DNA of 41,035 nt, taken from contig JAWXBN010000097.1 in assembly GCA_034440155.1 (NCBI GenBank), positions 1 through 41,035 on the forward strand, in the 5' to 3' direction. Below are positions 17,406-26,271 of the stretch, one piece after another. The stretch is from Verrucomicrobiota bacterium. GTDB taxonomy: Bacteria; Verrucomicrobiota; Verrucomicrobiia; JAWXBN01. The position numbers and the translations under genes were made by a program. The notes under the pieces were generated by a model. The model had not been told where the DNA came from. It did not search any database and saw only the letters and a list, made by a program, of their open reading frames with translations. Every line of letters begins with the position of its first letter. Within the stretch, counting starts at the first letter, position 1.

Positions 17406-18176
17406 CTAGTCAAAATTTATATAATTTAATTGACTTTCAACATTGATTTTTTTGTCTTCCATTAAAAACTTCTGGAATTGATGGAGCCCCTCTTTTTCCT
17501 CTTCATTCAAATCATAATAGATATTCTTCGTCAGGTAATTCATGGCCAACCGGGTGGATGAGAATACATGTTTCCCCGCACAAATGGCATCGAGATGAGC
17601 CAACCCCTCTTCCTTTGCCCTCTTCAAAGTATCAAAAACCTCCCAATTACAGGTATTTTTCCGCGCCGCCCACACCGCATATACAAATGGCAACCCCGTA
17701 AACTCCTTCCAGACCGCCCCTAAGTCCGTAATTTGCCAATCGTCCCCTTTTAACGAATCAATAAATTTTAATGCCTGGTCGCCAATCAGCATCACAGCAT
17801 CACCTGCGTCAGTGGCTCCATCGCTGTCGAAGGGAATATACTCGGGCTTAATCCCGAAAAAGCGTTCACAGACAATCTTGACCAATGTCGCCGAGGTTTT
17901 CGAGTGGATATCCACATTCACCGCGCGTATTTCTTGGACCGGTATGCGATGCGCTAATACGACACTTTGAACCGGTCCCCGGCTGGAAATCGAAAAACCG
18001 TCGAGGATATCGTAAAGCCCGGGCTCCTCCAAGACCTCCATGACCGGCACGAGCCCGATATCGATTGCACCCTCGCGTAATTTGCACGCCAGATCCGCCG
18101 GATGCAAGAGCAGGACATCATTGAGCCCGTGGATCAAAGGTTTTGCATTAAAGTAAGGAACACTCGCGATTTTCAT
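17406..18176 (-). CDS. mqnA: Chorismate dehydratase, futalosine menaquinone pathway
   Basis: MqnA family, related to periplasmic-binding-protein folds. It dehydrates chorismate to 3-enolpyruvylbenzoate, the first step of the futalosine route to menaquinone. The N-terminus MKIASVPYFNAKPLIHGL fits the family start, and later PADLACKLREGAIDIGLVPV, SFSISSRGPVQSVVL-like and LIGDQALKF blocks match. The frame runs back to 18239, but I choose the ATG at 18176, because the extra 21 residues have no family match; 256 residues result. The Shine-Dalgarno is weak. It follows mqnE with a 96-base gap on the same strand. Together with the prenyltransferase this forms a menaquinone cluster. Confidence 0.92.
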   Translation of the reverse strand: MKIASVPYFNAKPLIHGLNDVLLLHPADLACKLREGAIDIGLVPVMEVLEEPGLYDILDGFSISSRGPVQSVVLAHRIPVQEIRAVNVDIHSKTSATLVKIVCERFFGIKPEYIPFDSDGATDAGDAVMLIGDQALKFIDSLKGDDWQITDLGAVWKEFTGLPFVYAVWAARKNTCNWEVFDTLKRAKEEGLAHLDAICAGKHVFSSTRLAMNYLTKNIYYDLNEEEKEGLHQFQKFLMEDKKINVESQLNYINFD

Positions 18177-18272
18177 ATCAATATTTCTCGGGCAACAGGT
18201 TATCACCCTCCTGCGACCCCCTAATCCCTCACCAAACAAATAAAATCAGGATAATGCGGTGAATGGGAAGGT

Positions 18273-19379
18273 TCAAACCATGGCCGGAACCGTTGCAGAG
18301 TTTTTCACCTTGTTATAATGGCTATCCCGTTGCCAAGGAATGCGCCCAGCTTCTTCAATGGCCTTGATCAAGGTGTATTGGGTCTGTTCTTGAGGGGTGC
18401 GTGAACCCGCCATGTGGAAGATTTTCTCCTCCACAATCGTCCCGTGTAAATCATCTACCCCGTAACTCAGTGAAATTTGTGCGAGACTCAGGCCTAGCCC
18501 GATCCAGTAACCGGTAATATGGTCGAAATTATCCAGATAAAGCCGGCTCACCGCCAGTGTGCGCAGGTCATCCCATCCCGTTGACGGTTTGATATGCGAA
18601 AGTTTATTCCCCTCGGGATGGAATGCCAGCGGGACAAAACCGGTGAATCCTTTTGTCTCATCCTGGATCTCCCGTAACCGGCGCATGTGGTCGATCCTAT
18701 CTTCCAAAGTCTCGATATGCCCGTAAAGCATTGTGCATGTGCTCCGTCCACCCATCCTGTGCCAAGTCTTATGAATATCCGCCCACTCATCGGCAGTTTC
18801 TTTTCCACGGCAGATTTGCTCACGGACTTTTGGATTAAATATCTCCGCGCCACCCCCTGTGAGCGAGCCCAGCCCCGCCTCGCGCAATTTGCGTAGGGTA
18901 TCTTCCACAGTGAGTTTTGCTTTCCATGAAAGATGCCGGATTTCCACGGCCGTAAAACATTTCAGGTGCAAATGACTATCGAGGGCCTTGAGCGAACTCA
19001 GCATATCCAGATAGTACTCAAATGGCAGGGAGGGATGTAGCCCCCCGACAATGTGCAGCTCGGTAATCCCCAAGACCAATGACTCCCTGGCCATTTGAAC
19101 CACCTCAGGAACTGTATATTCAAACGCCTCCGGATCATTCTTGCGTTTTGCAAAGGCACAGAACTGGCAATTCAGGATACAGACATTTGAATAATTGATG
19201 TAACGATTCAGGATAAATGTCGCATCATTGCCGTTCTTTTGTTCCCGGACAAAATTCGCCATGGCCCCGAGGGCATTAATATCAGGGTTACTGAAGAGAC
19301 GAAGTGCGTCATGGTCGCTGATACGCTGTCCCTGGGAGACTTTCTCCCAGATATCCCCCAGCCCTGCTTTTTGAATCAT
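18273..19379 (-). CDS. mqnE: Aminofutalosine synthase (radical SAM)
   Basis: Radical SAM enzyme joining 3-enolpyruvylbenzoate with the adenosyl group in the futalosine pathway. From the chosen start the iron-sulfur site is CILNCQFC (Cys67, Cys71, Cys74), followed by ITELHIVGGLHPSLPFEYY. A GGGAEIF motif follows, and TMLYGHIET favours MqnE over its paralogue MqnC. The ATG at 19379 overlaps the TGA of the prenyltransferase gene and GGAG lies 4 bases upstream; ATGs at 19388 and 19403 and the longer frame to 19436 are alternatives. A GCAAWTTGC copy (18884) encodes RKLRE. Length is about 368 residues, normal for the family. MqnB, C and D are not nearby. Confidence 0.92.
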   Translation of the reverse strand: MIQKAGLGDIWEKVSQGQRISDHDALRLFSNPDINALGAMANFVREQKNGNDATFILNRYINYSNVCILNCQFCAFAKRKNDPEAFEYTVPEVVQMARESLVLGITELHIVGGLHPSLPFEYYLDMLSSLKALDSHLHLKCFTAVEIRHLSWKAKLTVEDTLRKLREAGLGSLTGGGAEIFNPKVREQICRGKETADEWADIHKTWHRMGGRSTCTMLYGHIETLEDRIDHMRRLREIQDETKGFTGFVPLAFHPEGNKLSHIKPSTGWDDLRTLAVSRLYLDNFDHITGYWIGLGLSLAQISLSYGVDDLHGTIVEEKIFHMAGSRTPQEQTQYTLIKAIEEAGRIPWQRDSHYNKVKNSATVPAMV

Positions 19380-20281
19380 TTTCTCCATACAATCACATCC
19401 CATAATATCGTTATGAACACGATGACACTGATCCATCCATTAGCCTTAAGGAAGGCATCATTGATCGCCCGTGTATCAAGCTTGCGTGCCCGTGCGTGTT
19501 GGTAAACTAATAAAACGGCAATCACAGCCAGTCCTATCCAATATGGCATATGAAGCCCTGAAATCAAACCGAACAATAAAAGAAATACCCACATAATAAA
19601 ATGTAACCACCGAGATATCGACAACGCCTTCGGGATTCCCCATTTGACCACGAGGGAATTTAACCCCGTCTTCCGGTCAAAATCGTAATCCTGTGTCGCA
19701 TAAATCATATCAAATCCCGCCACCCAGAAAAGCACCGCCAGCGCCAAGATAAAAGGCTGCCAAGCAAACAAATCACCCGTGACGGCCACCCATGCCCCCA
19801 CCGGAGCCACCGCCAAGGCCAGCCCGAGAAAAAAGTGGGAGTAACTCGTAAACCTCTTTGTCAGGGAATAAAAAAAGACAATGCCCAAGGCCACCGGAGA
19901 TAAAATCAAGCAAAGCACATTCAATATCCCGCTACTGGCGACAAATAATACCGCCGAAACCAATACCAAGGTAATCCCTTGCTTTTTGGTCACCAAGGTA
20001 TGCCGCCTCTCTGTCCGGGGATTTTTCCGGTCGATCGACCAGTCCGCCACTCGGTTGAACCCCATCGCAGCCGTTCGAGCAAAAACCATACAAAGCAGTA
20101 TTCCGACGAATTTCACCCCTAGCCAACTCCAAAATCCCCACGGCCCCGTAAAAGGGTTTTGCCCCACAAAATACGATACGGCTAGCGCCCCGCTGGCAAA
20201 TGCAAATGGTAACGCAAAAACCGTATGTGAGAACTTCACAAACTCAAGGAGACGAATAAAAAGTGAACTTTTTTTATCCAT
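19376..20281 (-). CDS. mqnP: UbiA-family prenyltransferase, probably MqnP
   Basis: A 301-residue membrane protein with about eight hydrophobic helices and the two aspartate motifs of the family: NRVADWSIDRKNPRTERR (residues 76-93) and YATQDYDFDRKTGLNSL (194-210). These bind prenyl diphosphate and magnesium. In the futalosine route a UbiA homologue, MqnP, attaches the prenyl tail to 1,4-dihydroxy-6-naphthoate. The genes downstream on the same strand are mqnE (4-base overlap) and mqnA, so assignment to MqnP rather than UbiA rests on context. 4-Hydroxybenzoate octaprenyltransferase is the alternative. No ubiquinone gene is in the window. Confidence 0.88.
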   Translation of the reverse strand: MDKKSSLFIRLLEFVKFSHTVFALPFAFASGALAVSYFVGQNPFTGPWGFWSWLGVKFVGILLCMVFARTAAMGFNRVADWSIDRKNPRTERRHTLVTKKQGITLVLVSAVLFVASSGILNVLCLILSPVALGIVFFYSLTKRFTSYSHFFLGLALAVAPVGAWVAVTGDLFAWQPFILALAVLFWVAGFDMIYATQDYDFDRKTGLNSLVVKWGIPKALSISRWLHFIMWVFLLLFGLISGLHMPYWIGLAVIAVLLVYQHARARKLDTRAINDAFLKANGWISVIVFITILWDVIVWRK

Positions 20282-20453
20282 ACGTTTTATCGACTAAAAC
20301 TCCTAACTCGATCATATTAAGGCCCCTCAATATCAAGAAAAATTCTTTTTAAAGTTATTCGTCAGGATTCCCTAGAATAAACAGGGCAATCTCTATAACG
20401 GTATGTCATTTTCATAAAATAAAATATAATGTCATTAAAAACGAATAATCAAA

Positions 20454-21047
20454 CTATATCTGATTGTCTCTGATTTTAAGAAGCCTTGTCAATACCGACT
20501 CGATCGGTAGCCCGATAATATTCGATTCGGGGCCGTCAAATGAAGAAACAATCATCTCCCCATATTCCTGAAAACCGTAGGCCCCGGCTTTATCGAGGGG
20601 ATTCACCAGTCCGAAATACCGCGCAATTTGCGCACGCGTGAGAGGCTTGAATGTCACGGCTGTACGAACCGCATAATCTTCCTCATACCCTTTTGATTTC
20701 TGCCCCAGATACACCCCTGTCCAGACCTCATGGGTGCGCCCGGCCAGCTGCTCAAGCATACGCACGGCATCGGACATATCCGAGGGTTTATTCAGTACGT
20801 GCTCATCGAGAAATACACTCGTATCCGCCGCCAAAACAAGCCGAGCCGGATAGATCTCTGAAACCACCCGCCCTTTCCGGCAAGCATTATCCTGGACAAT
20901 TTGCTCGGGGGTCAGGTGTTCAAGCTTCAAGGGTTCATACTCCTCCACATCGATTTTAATCATCTCGAAATCAATGCCCACCTGCCTGAGCAAGTCAGCC
21001 CGCCTTGGGGAACTCGACGCTAAAATAATTTTCTCTTGTATCAACAC
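20454..21047 (-). CDS. maf: Maf-family nucleotide pyrophosphatase
   Basis: Maf/YceF-type protein of 197 residues that hydrolyses nucleoside triphosphates such as dTTP/UTP, removing modified or misplaced nucleotides. Motifs are LASSSPRRADLLRQVGI (9-25), then LAADTSVFLDEHVLNKPSD, with the catalytic Asp in AADT, then TGVYL. The C-terminal block has DKAGAYGFQEYG and IIGLPIESV. The start at 21047 is a GTG (a TTG at 21044 with GGGAG about 4 bases before it is also possible). Which nucleotides it prefers cannot be told. A GCAAWTTGC copy (20623) encodes AQIAR. A 172-base gap (20282-20453) to the next gene holds nothing I can name. Confidence 0.9.
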   Translation of the reverse strand: MLIQEKIILASSSPRRADLLRQVGIDFEMIKIDVEEYEPLKLEHLTPEQIVQDNACRKGRVVSEIYPARLVLAADTSVFLDEHVLNKPSDMSDAVRMLEQLAGRTHEVWTGVYLGQKSKGYEEDYAVRTAVTFKPLTRAQIARYFGLVNPLDKAGAYGFQEYGEMIVSSFDGPESNIIGLPIESVLTRLLKIRDNQI

Positions 21048-21219
21048 GCTCCCGTTTCTACCACCTCAGCTTTCCCGTGCCGAGCGAAAAAAAAGGTGGC
21101 TGATGCCCAGAAGAATGATCGGGGGGAGCCTTTGCAGCTTCCCCCAGTGTAAACCCCAGTCCAAGAAAACGGGATGAGGACTTTTTTTGGGGGGGGAGGG
21201 AAAAAGAGTCTCTTTTTTC

Positions 21220-21666
21220 TTAGGAAAGATTTTTCCCGACAATGGTGCTGACCATCTTTCCATCAGCGCGTCCGGCGACTTTAGCCTGGACAGCTTTCAT
21301 GGCTTCACCCATTTGTTTTTTGGTCGTCGCCCCGATCTCTGCGAGGGTTGCTTTCACGATTTGCTCGAGCTCCGCCTCGGACATTTGCGCAGGGAGGAAT
21401 TTCTCCAAGACACCCATCTCCTCTTTTTCCTTGTCGACGGCACGTCCGGCCGTTTCATAACTAGCTATCGTATCCTGACGCATTTTGATCTGCTTACGGA
21501 CGGCTGCCATCACGATCTCATCGGTGACTTCGCCACCCGCCCCACCGAGTTCGATCGCAGCATATTTAGCGGCGCTTTTGAGCATCCTGAGAGTATCCAA
21601 GACCACCGTTTGCCTGGCGATCATCGCTTTTTTGATCTCCGCATCCACTTGTTGACTCAATGACAT
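21220..21666 (-). CDS. yqeY: YqeY/GatB-like tRNA amidotransferase domain protein
   Basis: A 148-residue YqeY protein: MSLSQQVDAEIKKAM, RMLKSAAKYAAIE, then EVTDEIVMAAVRKQIKMRQD, and later LEKFLPAQMSEAELEQIV with a C-terminal GEAMKAVQAKVAGRADGKMV. The fold resembles the GatB C-terminal domain that contacts tRNA, but stand-alone YqeY has no established function. AAGGAAAA about 5 bases upstream supports the ATG at 21666. It follows a secreted protein gene by 54 bases, on the same strand as the sigma/anti-sigma pair. The 172 bases that follow (21048-21219) have homopolymer G and T runs but no gene. Confidence 0.88.
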   Translation of the reverse strand: MSLSQQVDAEIKKAMIARQTVVLDTLRMLKSAAKYAAIELGGAGGEVTDEIVMAAVRKQIKMRQDTIASYETAGRAVDKEKEEMGVLEKFLPAQMSEAELEQIVKATLAEIGATTKKQMGEAMKAVQAKVAGRADGKMVSTIVGKNLS

Positions 21667-21720
21667 AAATTTTCCTTTTTGTATGAAGAGAAAGTGCCTT
21701 TTTCACCCTACGCCGTCAAG

Positions 21721-22170
21721 CTATTCACTCTTCTGGTCATCCACTTGGATGACCAAAAGCAAGAGGCCCTTATCGTAAAGGGGGCCTTTGATGTAGAGGG
21801 GGGTGCCGCGCTCGAAATTTACCACGGTTTCCACAATACTCTTATCTTTATGCCAGAAATTAACGCGGAGCTTGTAGATGTCACCTTTATGTTCGAGCTG
21901 CTCGATTTTTAATGAGAAATCCTTGCCCAAGGGGGGAAAGTCACTTTTGGTCTTTTGCAAGGGTGAGGTCGCCTGTTGGGCCACCCGTGCGTAACGGTAA
22001 CCGAATGTCTTGTCGATAGTCGCCATCACAGCTTTCGATATCCGGGAATCTTCCTTTTGGGCGGGCGGTTCATTAAAACAATAAACGAGTTGCGCGACAA
22101 AATCCCCCGCATGCACCATGTGCATACTCATCAGGCCCACCAGTGATATCAAAAAAAACTTCTTCAGCAT
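21721..22170 (-). CDS. Secreted protein of unknown function
   Basis: A 149-residue protein with an N-terminal signal peptide MLKKFFLISLVGLMSMHMVHAG, probably cut after HAG. The mature domain shows no family I recognise: it has a Cys within the segment GDFVAQLVYCFNEPPAQ and a C-terminal beta-rich half (LRVNFWHKDKSIVETVVNF, GLLLLVIQVDDQ). Start 22170 is preferred to 22233 because the signal then sits at the N-terminus and a G-rich stretch (GGGGGCG) precedes it. It lies 16 bases downstream of the anti-sigma-like gene, so it may be a periplasmic part or target of that ECF system. Confidence 0.65.
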   Translation of the reverse strand: MLKKFFLISLVGLMSMHMVHAGDFVAQLVYCFNEPPAQKEDSRISKAVMATIDKTFGYRYARVAQQATSPLQKTKSDFPPLGKDFSLKIEQLEHKGDIYKLRVNFWHKDKSIVETVVNFERGTPLYIKGPLYDKGLLLLVIQVDDQKSE

Positions 22171-22186
22171 AAAGCGCCCCCTTTTT

Positions 22187-22693
22187 TTACGATGCGTCCT
22201 TGAGAATATCAGGATTCGCAGGCAAATAATCAAGACCTTCTATCCAGATCACCGTCACACCCGATTTCTTTGATTGGATCGGGGTCACGGACACTTTATC
22301 GAGTGAGGTACGTGCGTCCAGCACCTTAGCATACCTCTGAGAATGGTTAAACTCAGGAAGTAACATCACACTACAAACAACCAAAAGAATGGCAAATGCA
22401 GGTGCCCAATAAAGGCCTAATACTCTCAAGATGGATTCTTTGCTGAAACGATTCCTTTTACGGGCTTCTTCCCCCGCAATTTGTTTCTGAACCTGGGACC
22501 AGAAGAATTCCGGTGTGGCATCCGTCTGATGCCGTTTTCCGCTTGAACGGAGCAATTTGCTCATGTCTTCTTGTATTTTGATCTCACTGGCTAGCTCCGG
22601 ATCATTTTCGGAGACACGTTTAATAAATTTATGGTCGACACTCCCGGTCTGTTGATCGACATAAGCCGCTGTTTTTAGAATTTCTTTATTCAT
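22187..22693 (-). CDS. Putative anti-sigma factor with one transmembrane segment
   Basis: A 168-residue protein: N-terminal acidic/helical part (residues 1-85), one transmembrane segment (LGLYWAPAFAILLVVCSVMLLP, residues 91-112), and a short C-terminal region. It starts within the stop of the ECF sigma factor gene (ATGA overlap). That position and topology are typical of anti-sigma factors that hold an ECF sigma at the membrane until a signal arrives. No zinc-binding His-Cys-Cys anti-sigma motif is visible, so assignment rests on context. A GCAAWTTGC copy (22552) encodes SKLLR. The start at 22693 is preferred to 22771 for this overlap. Confidence 0.75.
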   Translation of the reverse strand: MNKEILKTAAYVDQQTGSVDHKFIKRVSENDPELASEIKIQEDMSKLLRSSGKRHQTDATPEFFWSQVQKQIAGEEARKRNRFSKESILRVLGLYWAPAFAILLVVCSVMLLPEFNHSQRYAKVLDARTSLDKVSVTPIQSKKSGVTVIWIEGLDYLPANPDILKDAS

Positions 22694-23295
22694 GATACCA
22701 CCCCCTTTAATAATTTTTTCAGGTGTTTTCTCGCATAATAAATGCGCGACATGACCGTCCCTGTCGAACATTCCATTATCTTTGCGATCTCTTGGTAATC
22801 CAACTCGTCGAATTCCCTCAAGACCAAGACCGTGCGGTGCTCGGGACTGAGCTTTGCCATCGCCTCATCGATCCTGTTACGGAGTTCCTCCTTTTCTAGG
22901 GACTCCGTTTGTTTAGCCTGTACGACTAACTGGCTTTCCACCGGTGCATCCGATTCCTCCGAGGGGATTATCTCGTCAAAATCCACCATTGCATACCGGT
23001 TATGCTTTCTGAGGTGGTCGATCCCGAGATTATGCGTAATCCGATACAGCCACGTGAAAAACGCCGATTTACCCTCAAATTTCGCTAGATTTAACCAAGC
23101 CTTCACAAAGACCTCCTGTGCGAGGTCTAACGCATCCGTCTCATTCCTCACGATCGTCATGGCCAGATGGAAAACCCTCTGGTAATACTGCGTCACGAGC
23201 CGCCCGAATGCCGCCTGATCACCCGCCTTCGCCTTCGCGATCAACTGCGCATCAGTCTCATCCGGTTGCATCTCTTTGTATGACGGGTCAGGCAT
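22690..23295 (-). CDS. ECF RNA polymerase sigma factor (RpoE-like)
   Basis: A 201-residue sigma-70 family ECF factor. Region 2 has FGRLVTQYYQRVFHLAMTIV, EVFVKAWLNLAKFEGKSAFFTWLYRITHN and the DNA-melting stretch LGIDHLRK. Region 4 has LSPEHRTVLVLREFDELDYQEIAKIME then TVMSRIYYARKHLKKLL. It directs RNA polymerase to stress or envelope promoters. The stop overlaps the start of the anti-sigma gene. The 103 bases upstream have no promoter I would defend, although such operons are often autoregulated. Group assignment within ECFs is not possible by eye. Confidence 0.93.
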   Translation of the reverse strand: MPDPSYKEMQPDETDAQLIAKAKAGDQAAFGRLVTQYYQRVFHLAMTIVRNETDALDLAQEVFVKAWLNLAKFEGKSAFFTWLYRITHNLGIDHLRKHNRYAMVDFDEIIPSEESDAPVESQLVVQAKQTESLEKEELRNRIDEAMAKLSPEHRTVLVLREFDELDYQEIAKIMECSTGTVMSRIYYARKHLKKLLKGVVS

Positions 23296-23398
23296 GGTAT
23301 CTATTCATTGATAAACAATAATTTATTCATCCACAATAGTTAAAACTCCATCTTGATCAGGATAGTCGAGGGCAAGAAGTATCTTAATGAACCCATTT

Positions 23399-25168
23399 TC
23401 ACCATTCCGGTGAGAATATATTCTGATTTTCGTATAAATCCCCATTCTGTGTGGATTTACGAATGTTTTCGTTAATTTTTTTCGTCATTCCTTCGGCCTT
23501 TGTCCGTACAGACGCTTGTTCTTCACCAGATAGAGAGGCGAGTAATTCTTTTTGTTTAACCGGAGCCTCTATATTTCCGGCTTTTGATGCCACCTCTAAC
23601 CATACAAAAGCTTCATTTATATCTTTAATCACTCCCTCACCCTTAAGATAACAGTCCGCTAAATGCATCTGAGACTTTTCATGGCCCAGATCAGCTGCTT
23701 CCCGATACCAAATCACCGCCTTATGCTGGTCAATAGACACGCCGTAACCATGGTAATAAATATCTCCCAATGTGTATTTCGCCTCCAGACTTCCCGCAGT
23801 GCCAGCTTCTTGTAAGAGTCTTACTCCTTTTGGAATATCCACTGGCACGCCTTCTCCATTTATGTAAACCTGGCCTAGCAACATTTTAGCTGTAACACTC
23901 CCTTTTTCATCGGCCTTTGTAATCCATTCAAAAGCTTTCTGATAATCCCGATCTCCACTTATTCCCTCGTAATAGTTCTTGGCCAGTTCCATCATGGCAA
24001 TCTCATCCCCATCCGTTGCCAGCTCCTCAAGTATCTTTAAACCTTTTTTCGTATCAGTAATTTCACTCTCTTTTGTTAATAATAATCTCCCAAGCTCTCG
24101 TTTAGCCAAGACATCCCCCGTTTCAGCGGCTTTTTCATAATACTGATAACTCTTCTCAAAATTCTCATGATCTTTATGCAGTTTACCCAAAAGGAGATAA
24201 ACTTTGACTGTAGACTGATCTTTCACCAGCTCGTCAGCATATTGAAATGCTTTCTTTTCATCGTAATACTTTGAGGTTTTTTCACCATGAATGCGGACCA
24301 ACTCGTAGAGAGCTGCTGACTCTCCTTTTTTCGCAGACTTTGCAAATAGCTTAAGGGCTTTCGCTTCATCTTTTGCCACATACTTCCCCTCCATCAAATA
24401 ACATCCCGTCTTATATTGTGAATATGGATGTCCTTTTTCTGCTGCCGACTGATAATATAAATAGGCGGTTTTATCTTGTTTCATCACCGTCTCATAAATA
24501 TACGCCGCCCTGAAAATCGATTTTAGATCACCGACTTCCGCCAAATGAAGGTAACATGACAACGCTCGGTTATTGTCTACCTCCACTCCATTACCATCCT
24601 CATAAAACAGTCCTAAATTATAAATCGCTACATCATTATTCTTTTCAGCTGCTTCATTCATCCAATAAAATGCGAGGGCTTTATTTTGAGTTGTCCCTTC
24701 TCCATTGAGATAGGCCAGTCCTACGCCGACCATGGCCGACGTATCTCCCTTCTTGGCTGACATCAGGTTGTAATAAAATGCCATCGAAAGGTCCTTTTTA
24801 ATCCCTTTCCCAGATTGATACATACTCCCGAGCATTGCCAGTGCATATGCATTTCCCCTGTCTGCAGCTAGCTGATACCACTTGAATGCCTCATCATTAT
24901 CCGTTTTGACATGGTCACCAAAAAAATATGCTGATCCCAAACGTATATATGATCTCAGGTTACCCTTGGCCGCAGCCTTCTTATAATCTTCGATTGCCTC
25001 AGGATACTTGCCTTTTTTCCATAACAGTTCCCCCCTGATCACATCATAAACCCCACATCTCGACAAAAAGACACCGAAAGAGACGAACAATACAAAATTG
25101 ATTATTAAAAAAATCTTTACTGTGGTCGCCGTACGGAACCGGATTTTTTTAACTCTTCCAAAAGGCAT
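23399..25168 (-). CDS. Membrane-anchored Sel1-repeat (SLR/TPR-like) protein
   Basis: The 589-residue protein begins with a membrane anchor (residues 18-40, IFLIINFVLFVSFGVFLS) and then many Sel1-like repeats: A-xxx-LG-xx-Y-xx-G-xGV-xx-D units such as LGSMYQSGKGIKKDLSMAFYY, GVGLAYLNGEGTTQNKALAFY, and LGQVYINGEGVPVDIPKGV. These alpha-solenoids mediate protein-protein contacts. The ATG overlaps the end of rlmN by one base gap, so it is in the same transcript. Composition is more AT-rich than the genes around it and it carries no GCAAWTTGC word, unlike its neighbours. Partner unknown. Confidence 0.88.
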   Translation of the reverse strand: MPFGRVKKIRFRTATTVKIFLIINFVLFVSFGVFLSRCGVYDVIRGELLWKKGKYPEAIEDYKKAAAKGNLRSYIRLGSAYFFGDHVKTDNDEAFKWYQLAADRGNAYALAMLGSMYQSGKGIKKDLSMAFYYNLMSAKKGDTSAMVGVGLAYLNGEGTTQNKALAFYWMNEAAEKNNDVAIYNLGLFYEDGNGVEVDNNRALSCYLHLAEVGDLKSIFRAAYIYETVMKQDKTAYLYYQSAAEKGHPYSQYKTGCYLMEGKYVAKDEAKALKLFAKSAKKGESAALYELVRIHGEKTSKYYDEKKAFQYADELVKDQSTVKVYLLLGKLHKDHENFEKSYQYYEKAAETGDVLAKRELGRLLLTKESEITDTKKGLKILEELATDGDEIAMMELAKNYYEGISGDRDYQKAFEWITKADEKGSVTAKMLLGQVYINGEGVPVDIPKGVRLLQEAGTAGSLEAKYTLGDIYYHGYGVSIDQHKAVIWYREAADLGHEKSQMHLADCYLKGEGVIKDINEAFVWLEVASKAGNIEAPVKQKELLASLSGEEQASVRTKAEGMTKKINENIRKSTQNGDLYENQNIFSPEW

Positions 25169-25169
25169 A

Positions 25170-26222
25170 CTACGCCGATTTCATTTCCTGGAGGCGGAGC
25201 TGGCCGCAGGCGGCGTCGATGTCGTGGCCTTTTTCAAGGCGGAGCGTCGCGGTGACATCGTAGGAACGGACCTTTTCGGCAAAGGCAATTTGTCGCGCCT
25301 CGGTGGGCCGGGTCCATTCCAGCCCGTCGACTTTATTGTAGGGAATCAGGTTCACCTTGACCTTGAGGTTACGACAGATTTTTCCGAGGGCATCGGCGTC
25401 CGCTGGGGAGTCATTGACCCCGGCTATCAGGATATATTCAAAGGTAATCATCTGACTGCGGAATTTCAGGTATTCACGGCAAGCACCCAAAAGCTCTTCC
25501 AACGGGTATTTTTTATTCACCGGCATGATTTTATCCCGAGTCTCATCTGTGGCCCCGTGGAGAGAGATGGCCAGACGGATCTGCTGGGGTTCCTGCGCCA
25601 AGCGTTTGATTTCAGGAACCAGTCCGCTGGTGGAAAGGGTCATCTTGCGGGCGCCTATCCCCACACCCCATTCGGCATTCAGAATCCGGATCGCCTTGAG
25701 CAAATTGTTGTAATTTGACAGCGGCTCACCCATTCCCATAAAAACGATATTATTGACTTTATGCCCGCCATGCTCTTCAGCGGCCATGACCTGCCCGACG
25801 ATTTCGTCGGGGAGCAAATTGCGTTTCCACCCGTCGAGCCCACTGGCACAGAATTTACACCCATAAGCACACCCGACTTGCGAGGACACACAAAGCGTGT
25901 GGCGGTCGGATGTCTCGCCGTACAGGGCGGGATTTGCCGGGATCAATACACTCTCGATCATCTGGCCATCGGCGAGTTTCCAGAGGAATTTCTGGGTGGT
26001 GTCTGCCGAACCCTGCTTGCGGACGAGCTCCAGATTACCCAGCACAAAGTGCTCGGAAATCTTTTTCCTCATCTCGACAGGCAAATTGCTCATGGCATCA
26101 ATGCTTTTTACCCGTTTCTTATAAATCCAATCCAGAATCTGCCCGGCCCGGTATTGAGGTTCAAATTGTTCCCCTACCCAACCCTTTAATTCCGTGTCCA
26201 AAAGTGATTTTAAATCCGTCAT
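25170..26222 (-). CDS. rlmN: 23S rRNA (adenine-C2)/tRNA methyltransferase RlmN
   Basis: Radical SAM methyltransferase acting on A2503 of 23S rRNA and A37 of some tRNAs. The iron-sulfur site CAYGCKFC has Cys118, Cys122 and Cys125; then LLPDEIVGQV, NIVFMGMGEPLSNYNNLL, STSGLVPEI, ISLHG and PYNKVDG. The C-terminal ATLRLEKGHDIDAACGQL carries the Cys that forms the transient methyl bridge. The 350 residues fit the family. The start has no strong Shine-Dalgarno. The Sel1-repeat gene begins one base downstream, which is unusual company for a translation gene. Two GCAAWTTGC copies lie here (25814, 26081), encoding RNLL and SNL. Confidence 0.95.
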   Translation of the reverse strand: MTDLKSLLDTELKGWVGEQFEPQYRAGQILDWIYKKRVKSIDAMSNLPVEMRKKISEHFVLGNLELVRKQGSADTTQKFLWKLADGQMIESVLIPANPALYGETSDRHTLCVSSQVGCAYGCKFCASGLDGWKRNLLPDEIVGQVMAAEEHGGHKVNNIVFMGMGEPLSNYNNLLKAIRILNAEWGVGIGARKMTLSTSGLVPEIKRLAQEPQQIRLAISLHGATDETRDKIMPVNKKYPLEELLGACREYLKFRSQMITFEYILIAGVNDSPADADALGKICRNLKVKVNLIPYNKVDGLEWTRPTEARQIAFAEKVRSYDVTATLRLEKGHDIDAACGQLRLQEMKSA

Positions 26223-26271
26223 GTGGCGTTTAACCTAAACGACTCTTCGCCAAGTGGAAAGAGCGATTTTT

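Noticed and set aside
21187-21220. G run and AAAAAGAG/CTCTTTTT palindrome after yqeY as a terminator
   Set aside because: The palindrome has essentially no loop and no GC-rich stem; more likely a low-complexity stretch.
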